Source of the DNA: Microvirga sp. VF16
GTDB taxonomy: Bacteria > Pseudomonadota > Alphaproteobacteria > Rhizobiales > Beijerinckiaceae
NCBI RefSeq assembly: GCF_016864375.1
Contig: NZ_CP069356.1
Location: forward strand, 620,001-684,000
Reading direction: 5' to 3'
Length of the DNA stretch: 64,000 bases
The position numbers were made by a program, and so were the translations under genes. Shown here piece after piece: positions 26,705 to 36,274 of the stretch. Position 1 is the first letter of the stretch. Each line of letters begins with the position of its first letter. Below the pieces are notes generated by a model that saw only the letters and a program-made list of their open reading frames with translations, was not told the DNA's origin and ran no database searches.

Positions 26705-27567
26705 CCACGACCCTTTCTTTGCCGAAACCCCAGAAAACCAGGCTGCCACGCTTCGGGTACCGGTTTCCCCTTGTCGGCGTAATATCGTTTCTCATTATTG
26801 CCGCATGGATCCTCGTTGCCATCTTCGCACCGTTCATCGCTCCGCATCCGGTTGGCGATATCGTCGACTTCGACTTCTTTGGCCCAATGACCGCCGAATT
26901 TCCGTTGGGGACGGATTATCTTGGCCGTGACATGCTCTCGCGGATCCTGCTCGGCGCGCGCTATACGGTGGGTATCTCGCTTGCTGCCGTTTGCTTGGCG
27001 TGTTTGTGCGGAGTCACACTGGGAATGACAGCCGCGGTTATCGGCGGATGGTTCGACACTGTGCTGAGCCGGACGCTCGATGCCCTCACATCCATCCCGA
27101 GCAAGATCCTGGCGCTCGTCATCGTGGCTGCCGTTGGCTCGTCGATCCCGATCCTCATCGTGACTTTGGCCGTCATCTACACGCCAGGTTGCTACCGCTT
27201 TGCACGTGCGCTGGCTGTGAACATCAATACAATGGACTATGTGACCGTCGCCCGCGCCCGCGGCGAGGGCTTGGGTTACTTGATCCGCTCCGAAATCCTC
27301 CCTGGCATTATTGGACCAGTTCTGGCCGATTTTGGACTGCGGTTCGTGTTCATCGTGCTTTTGCTGTCGAGCATGTCCTTTCTGGGTCTCGGTGTGCAGC
27401 CACCGTTCGCTGACTGGGGTGCCTTGGTTAAGGAGAATATCGGCGGGCTATCGTTCGCAGCACCGGCCGTGATCTTTCCATCGATTGCGATCGCCAGTCT
27501 AACCATCAGCGTCAATTTGCTGATCGACAATCTGCCTCAGAAGATACGCGACCGGAGCGAGCCATGA
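26701..27567 (+). CDS. ABC transporter permease, DppC type
   Basis: A 288-residue permease with six predicted membrane spans. Family features include FIAPHPVGDIVDFDFF with GTDYLGRDMLSRILLGARYT, the DppC hallmark, and the EAA loop ARARGEGLGYLIRSEILPGIIGPV. It overlaps the DppB gene upstream and the ATPase gene downstream (ATGA at 27564-27567) and forms the membrane channel with DppB. Confidence 0.85.
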   Translation: MTTTLSLPKPQKTRLPRFGYRFPLVGVISFLIIAAWILVAIFAPFIAPHPVGDIVDFDFFGPMTAEFPLGTDYLGRDMLSRILLGARYTVGISLAAVCLACLCGVTLGMTAAVIGGWFDTVLSRTLDALTSIPSKILALVIVAAVGSSIPILIVTLAVIYTPGCYRFARALAVNINTMDYVTVARARGEGLGYLIRSEILPGIIGPVLADFGLRFVFIVLLLSSMSFLGLGVQPPFADWGALVKENIGGLSFAAPAVIFPSIAIASLTISVNLLIDNLPQKIRDRSEP

Positions 27568-29225
27568 GCAATCTCGTCGAAGTCCGCAACCTGCGGGTCA
27601 GTGCAAAGACCGATTCCGGCCGTACGGTCGAGATCATCCGTAACGTTTCGTTCGATATTGCTGACGGAGAGATTGTCGCTCTCATTGGTGAAAGTGGCTC
27701 CGGCAAGACGACAATCGCACTGACCCTGATGGGGTATACCCGCTCGGGATGTCGCATTGTCGAGGGCAGCGTCAAGCTGGCTGGACAGGAGATTTCCGCC
27801 TTGCCCGAGGGCAAACGCGCGAGCAAGCGGGGTACCGAGGTATCCTACATTCCGCAGAGCGCTGCGGCCTCGTTCAACCCTGCGCACAAGATCATGGATC
27901 AAGTCATCGAGGTGACGAAAATTCATCATTTGATGCCGATTGAGCAAGCGCGCGCGAAGGCCATTGAGCTCTTTCGGGCACTGGCCTTGCCCGATCCCGA
28001 TACGATCGGGGATCGCTATCCGCATCAGGTATCCGGCGGCCAGCTGCAACGCCTTTCAGCGGCGATGGCTTTGATTGGTGATCCGAAGCTTGTGATCTTC
28101 GACGAGCCAACAACAGCCCTCGACGTGACGACGCAGGTCGAGGTCCTTCGTGCGTTCAAGTCGGTGATGAAGAGGGATGCAATAGCCGGCGTCTACGTCT
28201 CGCACGATCTCGCGGTCGTCGCGCAGATTGCCGACCGTATCATCGTTCTGAAGAACGGAGAAATCCAGGAGGTCGGTCAGACCACAGACATTGTGCAGCG
28301 TCCGCAACATCCCTACACGCGAGAGCTGCTTGACGCCTTTGAGCCGGCCTCGCGCGGCCCGATTTCTGGCGGGCGCAATGAGCCCGAGGTGCCGCTTCTC
28401 GTCGTCAAGGACATTGTGGCCGGGTACGGCAAAATCGGTAATGCCGGAATGCCATCGCTGCGGGTGATCAACAAGGTCAGCTTCGAGCTTCCTCGTGGAA
28501 AAAACCTTGGAATCATCGGCGAGTCGGGGTGCGGAAAGTCAACCCTAGCGCGCGTGATCGCCGGGATTTTGCCTGCTGCGCAAGGCCAGATCCTGTTCGA
28601 TGGCAAGCCGCTTGATCCGGATCTGCGCAAACGCAGCCGCAATGATTTACGTGAGATACAGATCGTGTTCCAATCGGCCGATACCGCACTCAATCCGGCG
28701 AAATCGATTGCCGATATCCTGGCTCGCCCGTTGATTTTCTATCATGGGATGGGCGGCAAGCAGCTTGACGCCCGGGTCGATCACCTGCTCGACATGGTTC
28801 GCTTGCCACGCGCTTTGCGCTATCGGAGGCCAGGCGAGCTGTCAGGTGGACAAAAGCAGCGTATCAATCTGGCACGCGCCCTAGCGGCTGACGCCAAGCT
28901 CATTCTTTGCGATGAGATCACCTCAGCGCTGGATACCGTCGTTGGGGCCGCCATCATTGAACTCCTCAAGGAGCTTCAGCGCGAACTCTCCCTATCGTAT
29001 CTTTTCATCAGTCACGATCTTTCAACGGTCAGGGCGATCTGCGACGAAGTGGCGGTGATGTATGCCGGTGAAAAGATCGAGCAATTAAACCCAGATGCCA
29101 TGGGCGGCGAGGCCAGTCACCCTTATTCCCGCCTGTTGTTTGCATCCGTGCCGAAGCTCGACACCGGTTGGCTCGACAGCCTGGAGCAGGACCCGGAACT
29201 CCTGCAGGCCTATTCGAGACGATGA
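27564..29225 (+). CDS. Fused double ATPase of the dipeptide/opine-type ABC importer (DppD-DppF)
   Basis: A 553-residue protein with two complete ABC ATPase domains in one chain. Domain one: Walker A GESGSGKTT near residue 37, signature VSGGQLQRLSAAMAL, Walker B VIFDEPTTALD. Domain two: GESGCGKST near residue 318, LSGGQKQRINLARAL, and LILCDEITSALD. The signature of the first domain (GGQLQRL) is less regular than the second. Fusions of this kind replace separate DppD and DppF and are common in rhizobial opine and glutathione importers. The last gene of the operon; it ends 20 bases from the convergent Lrp gene. Confidence 0.9.
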   Translation: MSNLVEVRNLRVSAKTDSGRTVEIIRNVSFDIADGEIVALIGESGSGKTTIALTLMGYTRSGCRIVEGSVKLAGQEISALPEGKRASKRGTEVSYIPQSAAASFNPAHKIMDQVIEVTKIHHLMPIEQARAKAIELFRALALPDPDTIGDRYPHQVSGGQLQRLSAAMALIGDPKLVIFDEPTTALDVTTQVEVLRAFKSVMKRDAIAGVYVSHDLAVVAQIADRIIVLKNGEIQEVGQTTDIVQRPQHPYTRELLDAFEPASRGPISGGRNEPEVPLLVVKDIVAGYGKIGNAGMPSLRVINKVSFELPRGKNLGIIGESGCGKSTLARVIAGILPAAQGQILFDGKPLDPDLRKRSRNDLREIQIVFQSADTALNPAKSIADILARPLIFYHGMGGKQLDARVDHLLDMVRLPRALRYRRPGELSGGQKQRINLARALAADAKLILCDEITSALDTVVGAAIIELLKELQRELSLSYLFISHDLSTVRAICDEVAVMYAGEKIEQLNPDAMGGEASHPYSRLLFASVPKLDTGWLDSLEQDPELLQAYSRR

Positions 29226-29245
29226 AAGGAATAGAAGGGCTTTGT

Positions 29246-29728
29246 TCAGGCTTCGAAAATCTTGTCGAGTGGAAGGTGCGTTTTGACGATCGGGGACTTC
29301 AGCACCACGTAACTGAAGTATTTGTCGATGCCTACATCCAGATCGATGAGACGTTCCATAATCGTCTGATACTCTGCGATGCCTGACGTGACGAACTTCA
29401 TCAGATAATCGTAGCCGCCTGAAATAAGGTGGCACTCCATGACCTCGTCGATTTTCTCGACGGTTGCGAGAAAGCGCGCAAAGTCGATTTGACGATGGTT
29501 CTTGAGCGTGATCTCCGTGAAGACGGTCAGTGTTTGACCAAGTTTGGAAACGTCAATCTGAGCCGAGTAACCTGCTATATATCCTTCGGTTTGAAGTTTC
29601 TTGACCCGCATCAGACAGGGACTAGGTGAAAGATGGACGAGTTCTGCCAGCTCGACGTTGGTGATGCGCCCGTTCTTCTGCAATTCCGCGAGTATCTTCA
29701 GATCAATCCGGTCGAGCTTCATCGGCAT
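29246..29728 (-). CDS. Lrp/AsnC-family transcriptional regulator
   Basis: A 160-residue regulator: winged HTH at residues ~5-60 (LDRIDLKILAELQKNGRITNVELAELVHLSPSPCLMRVKKLQTEG), followed by the RAM ligand-binding domain with VMECHLISGGYDYLMKFV. These proteins sense amino acids and typically control a neighbouring transporter or catabolic gene. It is convergent with the ABC operon and divergent from the oxidase at 30004; the latter is the likelier target, through the 275-bp shared upstream region. Confidence 0.9.
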   Translation of the reverse strand: MPMKLDRIDLKILAELQKNGRITNVELAELVHLSPSPCLMRVKKLQTEGYIAGYSAQIDVSKLGQTLTVFTEITLKNHRQIDFARFLATVEKIDEVMECHLISGGYDYLMKFVTSGIAEYQTIMERLIDLDVGIDKYFSYVVLKSPIVKTHLPLDKIFEA

Positions 29729-30003
29729 CCGCGCATTCTCGATACTTTGTTCGCTAATTATGCCGGTTTTACCCGCGATCGCAATCTCCTGGGTATGGGC
29801 GCTCGTGTTTGGCCTGTGTTACATCTACTGAGCCTGAACGAGCCGATGTGGATGACACGTCACGGGGTTGCGATCGGCTCATGGGTTGCTCGGGGCCTAT
29901 GATCAAAAGGCCCCACAACAATCGCCTGTCATCCCTTGTATGAACAGCATGAGATTCCATTGTACTGGGCCGTTACGGGGTATAGGTCTGCGGCCGGTCC
30001 CCT

Positions 30004-31359
30004 ATGATCCCGCCAAACGACGGGAGATCTGCCGTGCCAGCGCCGCTTATTCATATCGAAGCAACACCCGATCTCCCGCAGGAAGCGGATGTCGTCGTCA
30101 TTGGCGGTGGTGTGGTTGGTGTCTTCACGGCGTACTATTTGGCCCGACGCGGGGTGAAGGTTGCGCTGGTAGAGAAGGGGCTTGTCGGTGCGGAACAGTC
30201 CAGTCGGAACTGGGGCTGGTGTCGCCAGCAGAACCGTGACGCACGCGAGTTGCCTCTAGCAACGAAAAGTCTCGATCTGTGGGAGAAGTTGGCCGAGGAA
30301 ACAGGCGAGGACACCGGTTTCCGCCGCTGCGGGCTCCTGTATCTATCGCAGAACGAGAATGAGCTGGCCGGTTGGGCGAAATGGCGCGATTTCGCCCGGA
30401 CCGTCGGCGTGACTACTCATATGCTGAGCCAGCAGGAAGCGACGGAACACGGCCGGGCCACCGGTCGCGTCTGGAAGGGTGGGGTCTTCTCACCGAGCGA
30501 TGGGACGGCCGACCCATCCCGAGCCGTTCCCGTTACAGCCCGGGCCATTCTTTCGGCCGGCGGGACCGTCCATCAGAATTGCGCCGCACGAGGCCTTGAA
30601 GTGAGCGCCGGCCGCGTCAGCGCGGTGGTCACGGAGAAGGGTACCATACGCACACGGATCGCTGTCATGGCCGGCGGTGCCTGGGCATCGTCCTTCTGCC
30701 ACCAACTCGGCATCCGGTTCCCGCAAGCATCGATACGAGCCTCGATCATGGCCGTCGCACCAGGTGCGAACGATCTGCCCGACGCATTGCATACCGCAGA
30801 AGTCTCAATGACCCGGCGCCGCAATGGCGGGTATACCCTGGCTATCAGCGGTCGGGCGCGCGTCGACCCCACGCCGCAGCAACTTCGTTTCAGTCGTGAG
30901 TTCATTCCGATGTTCGCTCGGCGGTGGCGCAGTCTTGCACCAGGAGGACTGGAAGGTTGGCGTCAGGGCCATGAGACCCTGCGCAAATGGCGGTTGGATG
31001 AAGTGACCCCAATGGAGAAAGTCCGCATCCTCGACCCCAAGCCTGACATGAAGCAGATCCGTCTCACCCACTCGAGAGCTTGCGATCTCATGCCGAGCAT
31101 GCGGCAAATGCCTATATCCAACGTATGGGCCGGATATATCGACAGCACACCTGATGGCGTTCCTGCCATTGGCGAGGTTGAGCATATTCCAGGCTTCATT
31201 CTGGCCGCCGGCTTCAGCGGTCATGGCTTCGGCATTGGACCAGGGGCTGGCCACCTCATTGCGGATCTGATTACGGGCAAACCACCGATTGTTGATCCAC
31301 ACCCCTACAGGCCTGAGCGCCTAAGCGCCTCTGCATGGGGCAGGGTTGCGGACTTTTGA
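30004..31359 (+). CDS. FAD-dependent amino acid/amine oxidoreductase (DAO family)
   Basis: A 451-residue flavoprotein. DVVVIGGGVVGVFTAYYLARRGVKVALVEKG forms the FAD fold and is followed by the SSRNWGWCRQQNRDARE block that marks one clade of DAO-fold dehydrogenases next to amino-acid transporters. C-terminal AGYIDSTPDGVPAIGEVE and GFSGHGFGIGPGAGHL complete it. Probably membrane-associated or soluble, feeding electrons to the respiratory chain; the substrate is not visible. The Lrp gene is divergent from it. The start at 30004 keeps a ~25-residue leader before the FAD fold; an ATG alternative nearer the fold is not obvious. Confidence 0.8.
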   Translation: MIPPNDGRSAVPAPLIHIEATPDLPQEADVVVIGGGVVGVFTAYYLARRGVKVALVEKGLVGAEQSSRNWGWCRQQNRDARELPLATKSLDLWEKLAEETGEDTGFRRCGLLYLSQNENELAGWAKWRDFARTVGVTTHMLSQQEATEHGRATGRVWKGGVFSPSDGTADPSRAVPVTARAILSAGGTVHQNCAARGLEVSAGRVSAVVTEKGTIRTRIAVMAGGAWASSFCHQLGIRFPQASIRASIMAVAPGANDLPDALHTAEVSMTRRRNGGYTLAISGRARVDPTPQQLRFSREFIPMFARRWRSLAPGGLEGWRQGHETLRKWRLDEVTPMEKVRILDPKPDMKQIRLTHSRACDLMPSMRQMPISNVWAGYIDSTPDGVPAIGEVEHIPGFILAAGFSGHGFGIGPGAGHLIADLITGKPPIVDPHPYRPERLSASAWGRVADF

Positions 31360-31491
31360 GGCTGTCCACCGCTTCTGGAGTGTACCGCTTTCAATTTGAT
31401 CGGTCGGTGCCAAGCCATTGATTTGACCGCTTTTAAGGCACGGCCGTCCCGTTAGCACTGTCAGTTCAACCATTCTTGAGGTTCAGGAACC
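31360..31491. other. Short intergenic stretch before the split dadA
   Basis: No gene. It presumably carried the promoter and ribosome site (GAGGTTCAGGAACC just ahead of the ATG) of the D-amino-acid dehydrogenase gene. No clear -35/-10 pair was found. Confidence 0.4.
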
Positions 31492-31970
31492 ATGCGCGTT
31501 CTCGTTCTCGGCAGCGGCGTCGTCGGCGTCACGTCCGCATACTATCTCGCGAAGCAGGGTCATGAGGTGACGGTGGTGGATCGCCAGCCCGCCGCCGGCA
31601 TGGAGACCAGCTTCGCCAATGCCGGCCAGGTCTCGCCCGGCTACTCGGCGCCGTGGGCGGCCCCGGGCATTCCGATCAAGGCCATGAAGTGGCTGATGAT
31701 GAAGCACCGGCCGCTGGTGCTCTGGCCGCGCACCGAGCTGCGCCTCTGGAGCTGGCTTGCTCACATGCTGGCCAACTGCACCGAGGAGGCGTACCGGCGC
31801 AACAAGAGCCGAATGGTCGCTCTCGCCGAGTACAGCCGGGACTGCCTGCGCGAGCTGCGGCAGGAGACCAGCATCACCTATGACCACCGGGAAAAAGGAC
31901 TCCTCCAGCTCTTCCGCACGCAAAAGCAGTTCGACGGCATCAGGGAGGACACGGCTGTCCTCGATACCTA
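31492..31970 (+). pseudogene. dadA: 5' part of a D-amino-acid dehydrogenase gene cut by an insertion sequence
   Basis: Encodes residues 1-159 of DadA: MRVLVLGSGVVGVTSAYYLA (FAD fold), ETSFANAGQVSPGYSAPWAAPG and the EKGLLQLFRTQKQFD strand. DadA oxidises D-alanine and other D-amino acids to oxoacids at the inner membrane. The frame stops at once at the insertion point because the last two bases of the duplicated target, TA, join the first base of the element, G, to make TAG (31969-31971). Removing the element and one target copy restores GAT ACC TAT GGC and an uninterrupted 426-residue protein together with 33455-34262, so the insertion is recent and otherwise undamaged. Confidence 0.9.
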
Positions 31971-33454
31971 GTCGGCCCTGAATAATGCGTCGGCACGGGG
32001 CTAGCGCTGGATTTCAGGCGGCTTGAGAAGTATCCGGTTGCGCAAATGAATCCATCAGAGCTGCAATGATCCAGGCAACAAAAAGCCTGAGCCAGTTCAG
32101 GATCAGCCGCAGGTTGTGCCCGGCGGCCACGAGCAAGGCATTGATCGCGTCGCCGGCTGCGCCGAGCAGGTGATTGCGTCCCAGCCGCCCGTCCGCCTTC
32201 ATGTGCCCGATCGTCGGCTCGATCGCGGACCGGCGTCGCAGCTCGCGCTTGATCGTCGGCGTCAGACCCCGCCGCTGCCGGGTGATGAACACCCGATCTG
32301 TCTTGGCGTAGTCATGCCCACGATAGCCCTGGTCGACATAAGTCCGCTCCGGCTCGATGCCTGTCATGGCCACGACCTGATCGATCGTCGTGCCGAGCGT
32401 ATGGCCGTCATACGGATTGCCCTCCAGCGCCTTGGAGGCGAGCACGAACCCTTCGCGGTTGGTCACCGCGAGCGCGACCTTGCTGCCGAACTCATACGGC
32501 CGATGCGCCTTGCCTTTGGCGATGCACACCACCTCGGGCGCGTGCAGGCTGTAGAGCTTGTTCTTGCTCGTGCGCTCCTGGGACAGAAGACGTTCTACGA
32601 GGCCGAGCAGAGGAGCAAACCGGCGTAAGAGAACCTCATCGCCTGTGACTTTGCGGGCGACATCGCGATAGACCCGGCCCAAATAGGTCTTCAGCCGCTT
32701 CAGTTCGCGGCGCATGCGCCGCATCTGCCGGGCATGGGCATAGCGACCGACCTGCACGGCCACGCGTTTGGCCAGGCGCGTGTGGGCCTGCCGCAGCGCG
32801 AGGCCGTGCCGCTTGGCCTGTCGCACCAGAGCCTGCAACGCCTTGAGATAGAGCTTGGCGTCGGTCGGATGGGTGATCGCCTTGGGCTGCACGGTGGTGT
32901 CGACGCTGATCCGCTCCAGGCTCGACGAGCGCACGGCGCCGCTCTCCAGCCCGGCCTGGATCGTCTCAGCCAGCAGTGTCTCCAGTCCGTCGGGTCCGAG
33001 CCGTTTGCGCCAGCGCGTCAATGAGCTCGGATCGCAGGGCAACTCATGCTGGAAGTACTCACAGCCACAGAACCATTGGTAATACGGGTTCTCGATCCAG
33101 CGCTGCACCACCGCCTCATCGGACAGGTTGAAGGTATGCTGGAGATAGGACAGCCCGACCATCAGGCGCGTCGGCTTCGCGGGCCGCCCCAGGGGCCGAT
33201 AGAAGCCGCCGAACTCCTCATCGAAGCGGTGCCAGTCGATCAAAGCAGCCAGGCGGAACAACGCGTGGCGGGGATCGAGGATCTGGTCGAGGCGGCTGCG
33301 GTAGAGATCGCCGGAACTCGGCAGCGTCGGCTTGGGTCCCATGGCAAAACACCAGGTTTAAGCGGGTCCATCCCCAGATGCTGGCATTTTACAATGCTTC
33401 GTGACGACGAAGAATCCTTCTGCCCCAACAAGTTGTGGGTTATTCAGGGCCGAC
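31971..33454. mobile_element. Complete 1484-bp IS5/IS1182-like insertion sequence inside dadA
   Basis: The ends are perfect 15-bp inverted repeats, GTCGGCCCTGAATAA at 31971-31985 and its complement at 33440-33454. The target TACCTA is duplicated directly on both sides (31965-31970 and 33455-33460). One transposase gene fills the element in the opposite direction to dadA. A 6-bp duplication is not the usual 3-4 bp TNA/YTAR of classic IS5 groups, so the exact family assignment is open. Confidence 0.9.
32014..33342 (-). CDS. DDE transposase of the IS in dadA
   Basis: A 442-residue transposase. The N-terminal part (LDQILDPRHALFRLAALIDWHRFDEEFG, then PTRLMVGLSYLQHTFNLSDEAVVQRW) is the DUF772-type domain of IS5/IS1182 proteins. 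Catalytic residues are visible in ISVDTTVQPKAI (Asp), TYVDQGYRGHDY (Asp) and RRSAIEPTIGHMKADGRLGRN (Glu). A basic, Arg/His-rich linker between about residues 180 and 235 is unusual in length for the family but in frame. It appears intact, so the element could be active. Confidence 0.9.
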   Translation of the reverse strand: MGPKPTLPSSGDLYRSRLDQILDPRHALFRLAALIDWHRFDEEFGGFYRPLGRPAKPTRLMVGLSYLQHTFNLSDEAVVQRWIENPYYQWFCGCEYFQHELPCDPSSLTRWRKRLGPDGLETLLAETIQAGLESGAVRSSSLERISVDTTVQPKAITHPTDAKLYLKALQALVRQAKRHGLALRQAHTRLAKRVAVQVGRYAHARQMRRMRRELKRLKTYLGRVYRDVARKVTGDEVLLRRFAPLLGLVERLLSQERTSKNKLYSLHAPEVVCIAKGKAHRPYEFGSKVALAVTNREGFVLASKALEGNPYDGHTLGTTIDQVVAMTGIEPERTYVDQGYRGHDYAKTDRVFITRQRRGLTPTIKRELRRRSAIEPTIGHMKADGRLGRNHLLGAAGDAINALLVAAGHNLRLILNWLRLFVAWIIAALMDSFAQPDTSQAA

Positions 33455-34262
33455 TACCTATGGCGTTCCCTACGAGATCCTGGATCCCGCAGGATGCGTC
33501 AGCGCCGAACCTGCGCTGGGTCTAGTGAAGAGCAAGGTCGCCGGCGGCCTGCGCCTTCTCGGCGATGAGACCGGGGATGCCCACCTGTTTACCCAGCGGC
33601 TTGCTGCGATTGCGGAGCAACTGGGTGTCCGGTTCCGGTACAGCACCTCTGTCCAGAGGCTGCTCACCGACAGCGACCGGATCTCCGGCGTGCAGGTCGA
33701 CGGCGGCGAGGTGCTCACGGCAGACGCCTATGTGGCGGCGATGGGCAGCTATACGCCCCGTCTGGTGAAGCCCTTAGGGATCCATCTGCCGGTGTATCCG
33801 GTGAAAGGTTACTCCTTGACGATGCCCATCGTGAACGCAGATGCGGCGCCTGTCTCAACCGTGATGGACGAGACCTACAAGGTCGGGATTACCCGCTTAG
33901 GTGACCGGATCCGTGTCGGCGGTACGGCGGAGCTGGCAGGATTCAGCCAGCGCCTGCGAAGGCCGCGGCGGGCGACTCTGGAATACTCGGTTACTGACCT
34001 GTTCCCGCAAGGCGGTGACTTCAGGCAGGCCAGCTTCTGGACCGGGTTGCGGCCGATGACGCCGGACGGCACGCCCGTAGTGGGTCCAACCCGGTACCGG
34101 AACCTATACACGAACACCGGTCATGGCACCTTGGGCTGGACCATGGCCTGCGGCTCGGGACGCGTGCTCGCCGACCTGATCTCCGGGCGGGTGCCGGAGA
34201 TGTCCCACAAGTATCTCGCCGCCGACCGTTATAAGGGCGAGTGGCGGTTTCAGGGCGCATAG
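33455..34262 (+). pseudogene. dadA: 3' part of the interrupted D-amino-acid dehydrogenase gene
   Basis: Continues DadA from the restored codon TAT: YGVPYEILDPAGC, then GVRFRYSTSVQRLL, YVAAMGSYTPRLVKPLGIHLPVYPVKGYS and the C-terminal FWTGLRPMTPDGTPVVGPT and HGTLGWTMACGSGRVLADLI, all hallmarks of DadA. It begins with the second copy of the TACCTA target. Without the upstream part it lacks the FAD-binding start and cannot be functional; no good ribosome site lies at the in-frame ATG inside the element. Confidence 0.9.
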
Positions 34263-34322
34263 GTCTGTTACGCCGCGCTGTCGAGCAGGCCTATCAGACC
34301 CCGTTTTCGGGCATCAGAGGTC

Positions 34323-34895
34323 GTGGCCAGCGCCAGATTGGCTCATCGGAGCATCCCTATAGCGTGGAGACCCGTCGTGGATGATCGGAATTTCGCAGTC
34401 AGGCAGGAAAGCCGCACAACAGCCCAGTGGGTCTATACCCTCGGGGACGGTAAGACCGAGAGTCAGGCGGGGATGAAGAACCTGCTAAGCGGCAAGGGGC
34501 CCAACCTGGCCGAGATGTCCAACCTGGGCCTGCCGGTCCCACCAGGCTTCTCCATCACGACGGAAGTCTGCACCTATCACTACGATCACGGCCACTCCTA
34601 TCCGGAGGAGCTGAAGTCCCAGGTCGAGAACGCACTGACTCATGTCGGCAAGAAGACGAGGCCGAACATCAAACTTGGGATCTGCGGCGAGAATGGCAGC
34701 GATCCGGCGTCCATCCACTTCTGCCAGGAGGCGAGCCTCGATTACGTGTCCTGCTCGCCATACTGCGTACCGCTTGTGCGCCGTACCGCCGCGCAAGCGG
34801 CGCTTGGCAACAAGGTCGCGAGCCCAAGCCTAAATGGCCCTATCTTGCAGCCGACTGTTTTAGAGTACGACGGCTTCCGACAAGCCGCGTGCTAA
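34323..34895 (+). pseudogene. ppdK: Pyruvate phosphate dikinase with a large in-frame internal deletion
   Basis: The frame joins the first ~90 residues of PPDK (WVYTLGDGKTESQAGMKNLL, GKGPNLAEMSNLGLPVPPGF) directly to the last ~55 (KLGICGENGSDPASIHFC, LDYVSCSPYCVPLVRRTAAQ). Intact enzymes are near 880-900 residues, so roughly 740 residues, including the phosphohistidine swivel and most of the ATP-grasp and PEP domains, are gone. The fusion point falls at KKTRP, which resembles sequences on both sides of the deletion and suggests recombination between short repeats. The normally conserved GEHGGDP is changed to GENGSDP. It cannot catalyse pyruvate-PEP interconversion. Confidence 0.8.
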
Positions 34896-34966
34896 TGATA
34901 TGAGATAACGCGTCATCAATTCAACCAGCTGCAGCCCACCTAATCGGAGGCCGGTTCGGAAAGGCC

Positions 34967-36274
34967 ATGAAAACTCAGATCGTTATCGTAGGAGGCGGAG
35001 CCGGAGGGCTCGAGCTCGTACGGCGGCTTGGCGCCAAGCTGGGCCGGGATGCTTACGATGTGATCCTCATTGAGCGAAACCAAACCCACATCTGGAAACC
35101 TCTCCTGCATGAGGTCGCAGCCGGATCGCTCGACGCTAACCTGGACGAGGTTGGCTATCGCAGTCACGGACATCGATGGGGATATCGCTTCTTCTTGGGC
35201 AATCTCGAGACAATCGACAGAGCGGCGCGACAGGTTGTGGTGGCTCCGATCCTGGATGAGGATGGCACCGAAATTATTGGGCGCCACAGGATACGCTACG
35301 ACTATCTGGTTCTGTGTGTCGGTGCCGTATCCAACGACTTTGGTACCCCCGGTGTGCGCGAGCACTGCCTTTTCCTGGAGGATCGCGAGCAGGCGGACCG
35401 CTTCCGGCAAAAATTGCTGAACCACTGCCTGCGCGTATCGCGCACGATGACCACGGATTCTGGCGCAGATGCCTATGTCAATGTCACCATTGTTGGTGGT
35501 GGTGCCACCGGTGTCGAGCTTGCCGCCGAGCTCTTCAATGCTGCCTCCGCGCTGAAACATTACGGGCTGGAGGTCTTTGACGAGAGCCGCCTGCGCGTAA
35601 CCCTGGTCGAGGCCGGTCCCCGAATTCTACCCGCTCTTCCCATTAACCTCGCTGAAGCCGCCCACAAGGAACTGGAGGCACTTGGCGTAAGGGTGCTCGT
35701 CAACACCGCGATCATGGAAGCCACCTCGACCGGCATGGGCACCCGCACCGGCGAGGTGATCGAAGCGGACCTGAAGATCTGGGCGGCTGGTGTGCGGGCT
35801 CCGGATGTCCTGAAGGACATTGCAGGTCTGGAGACGACCCGTAGCAACCAGCTCATCGTCCGTCCGACGCTCCAAACCACGCGGGACGAACGCATCTTCG
35901 CCATTGGTGATTGCTGTTACTTCAAGCCGGACGACTCTGACCGGCCGGTGCCTCCGCGCGCGCAGGCAGCCCACCAGATGGTCAGGACAGCCTATCGCAA
36001 CGTTCTCTCCCTGATCGCCGACAGGCCGCTGGAGACATTCGTCTACCGCGATCGTGGGTCGCTCGTGTCCCTCAGCCGTTACTCGACGATTGGCAGTCTG
36101 ATGGGCAACCTGGTAGGCGGTCGCATGGCCGTTGAGGGGCGGATCGCTCGTCTCGTCTACGTGTCACTCTACCGAATGCATCTGATCGGGGTCCATGGAT
36201 GGTTGAAGGGAATTGCTCTGATTCTGGTCGGGCACGTGAACCGAGTTGTTAGGCCCAGGCTCAAGTTCCATTGA
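34967..36274 (+). CDS. ndh: Type II NADH:quinone oxidoreductase (NDH-2)
   Basis: A 435-residue membrane-attached flavoprotein that passes electrons from NADH to quinone without pumping protons. It has two nucleotide folds, IVGGGAGGLELVRRLGA (FAD) at about residues 6-22 and VNVTIVGGGATGVELAAEL (NADH) near residue 170, and the LIWAAGVRAPD/ERIFAIGDCCYF region that closes the FAD site. The C-terminal amphipathic stretch (RMHLIGVHGWLKGIALILVGH) would anchor it to the inner membrane. AAGG lies about 5 bases ahead of the ATG. It is intact among damaged neighbours. Confidence 0.9.
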   Translation: MKTQIVIVGGGAGGLELVRRLGAKLGRDAYDVILIERNQTHIWKPLLHEVAAGSLDANLDEVGYRSHGHRWGYRFFLGNLETIDRAARQVVVAPILDEDGTEIIGRHRIRYDYLVLCVGAVSNDFGTPGVREHCLFLEDREQADRFRQKLLNHCLRVSRTMTTDSGADAYVNVTIVGGGATGVELAAELFNAASALKHYGLEVFDESRLRVTLVEAGPRILPALPINLAEAAHKELEALGVRVLVNTAIMEATSTGMGTRTGEVIEADLKIWAAGVRAPDVLKDIAGLETTRSNQLIVRPTLQTTRDERIFAIGDCCYFKPDDSDRPVPPRAQAAHQMVRTAYRNVLSLIADRPLETFVYRDRGSLVSLSRYSTIGSLMGNLVGGRMAVEGRIARLVYVSLYRMHLIGVHGWLKGIALILVGHVNRVVRPRLKFH

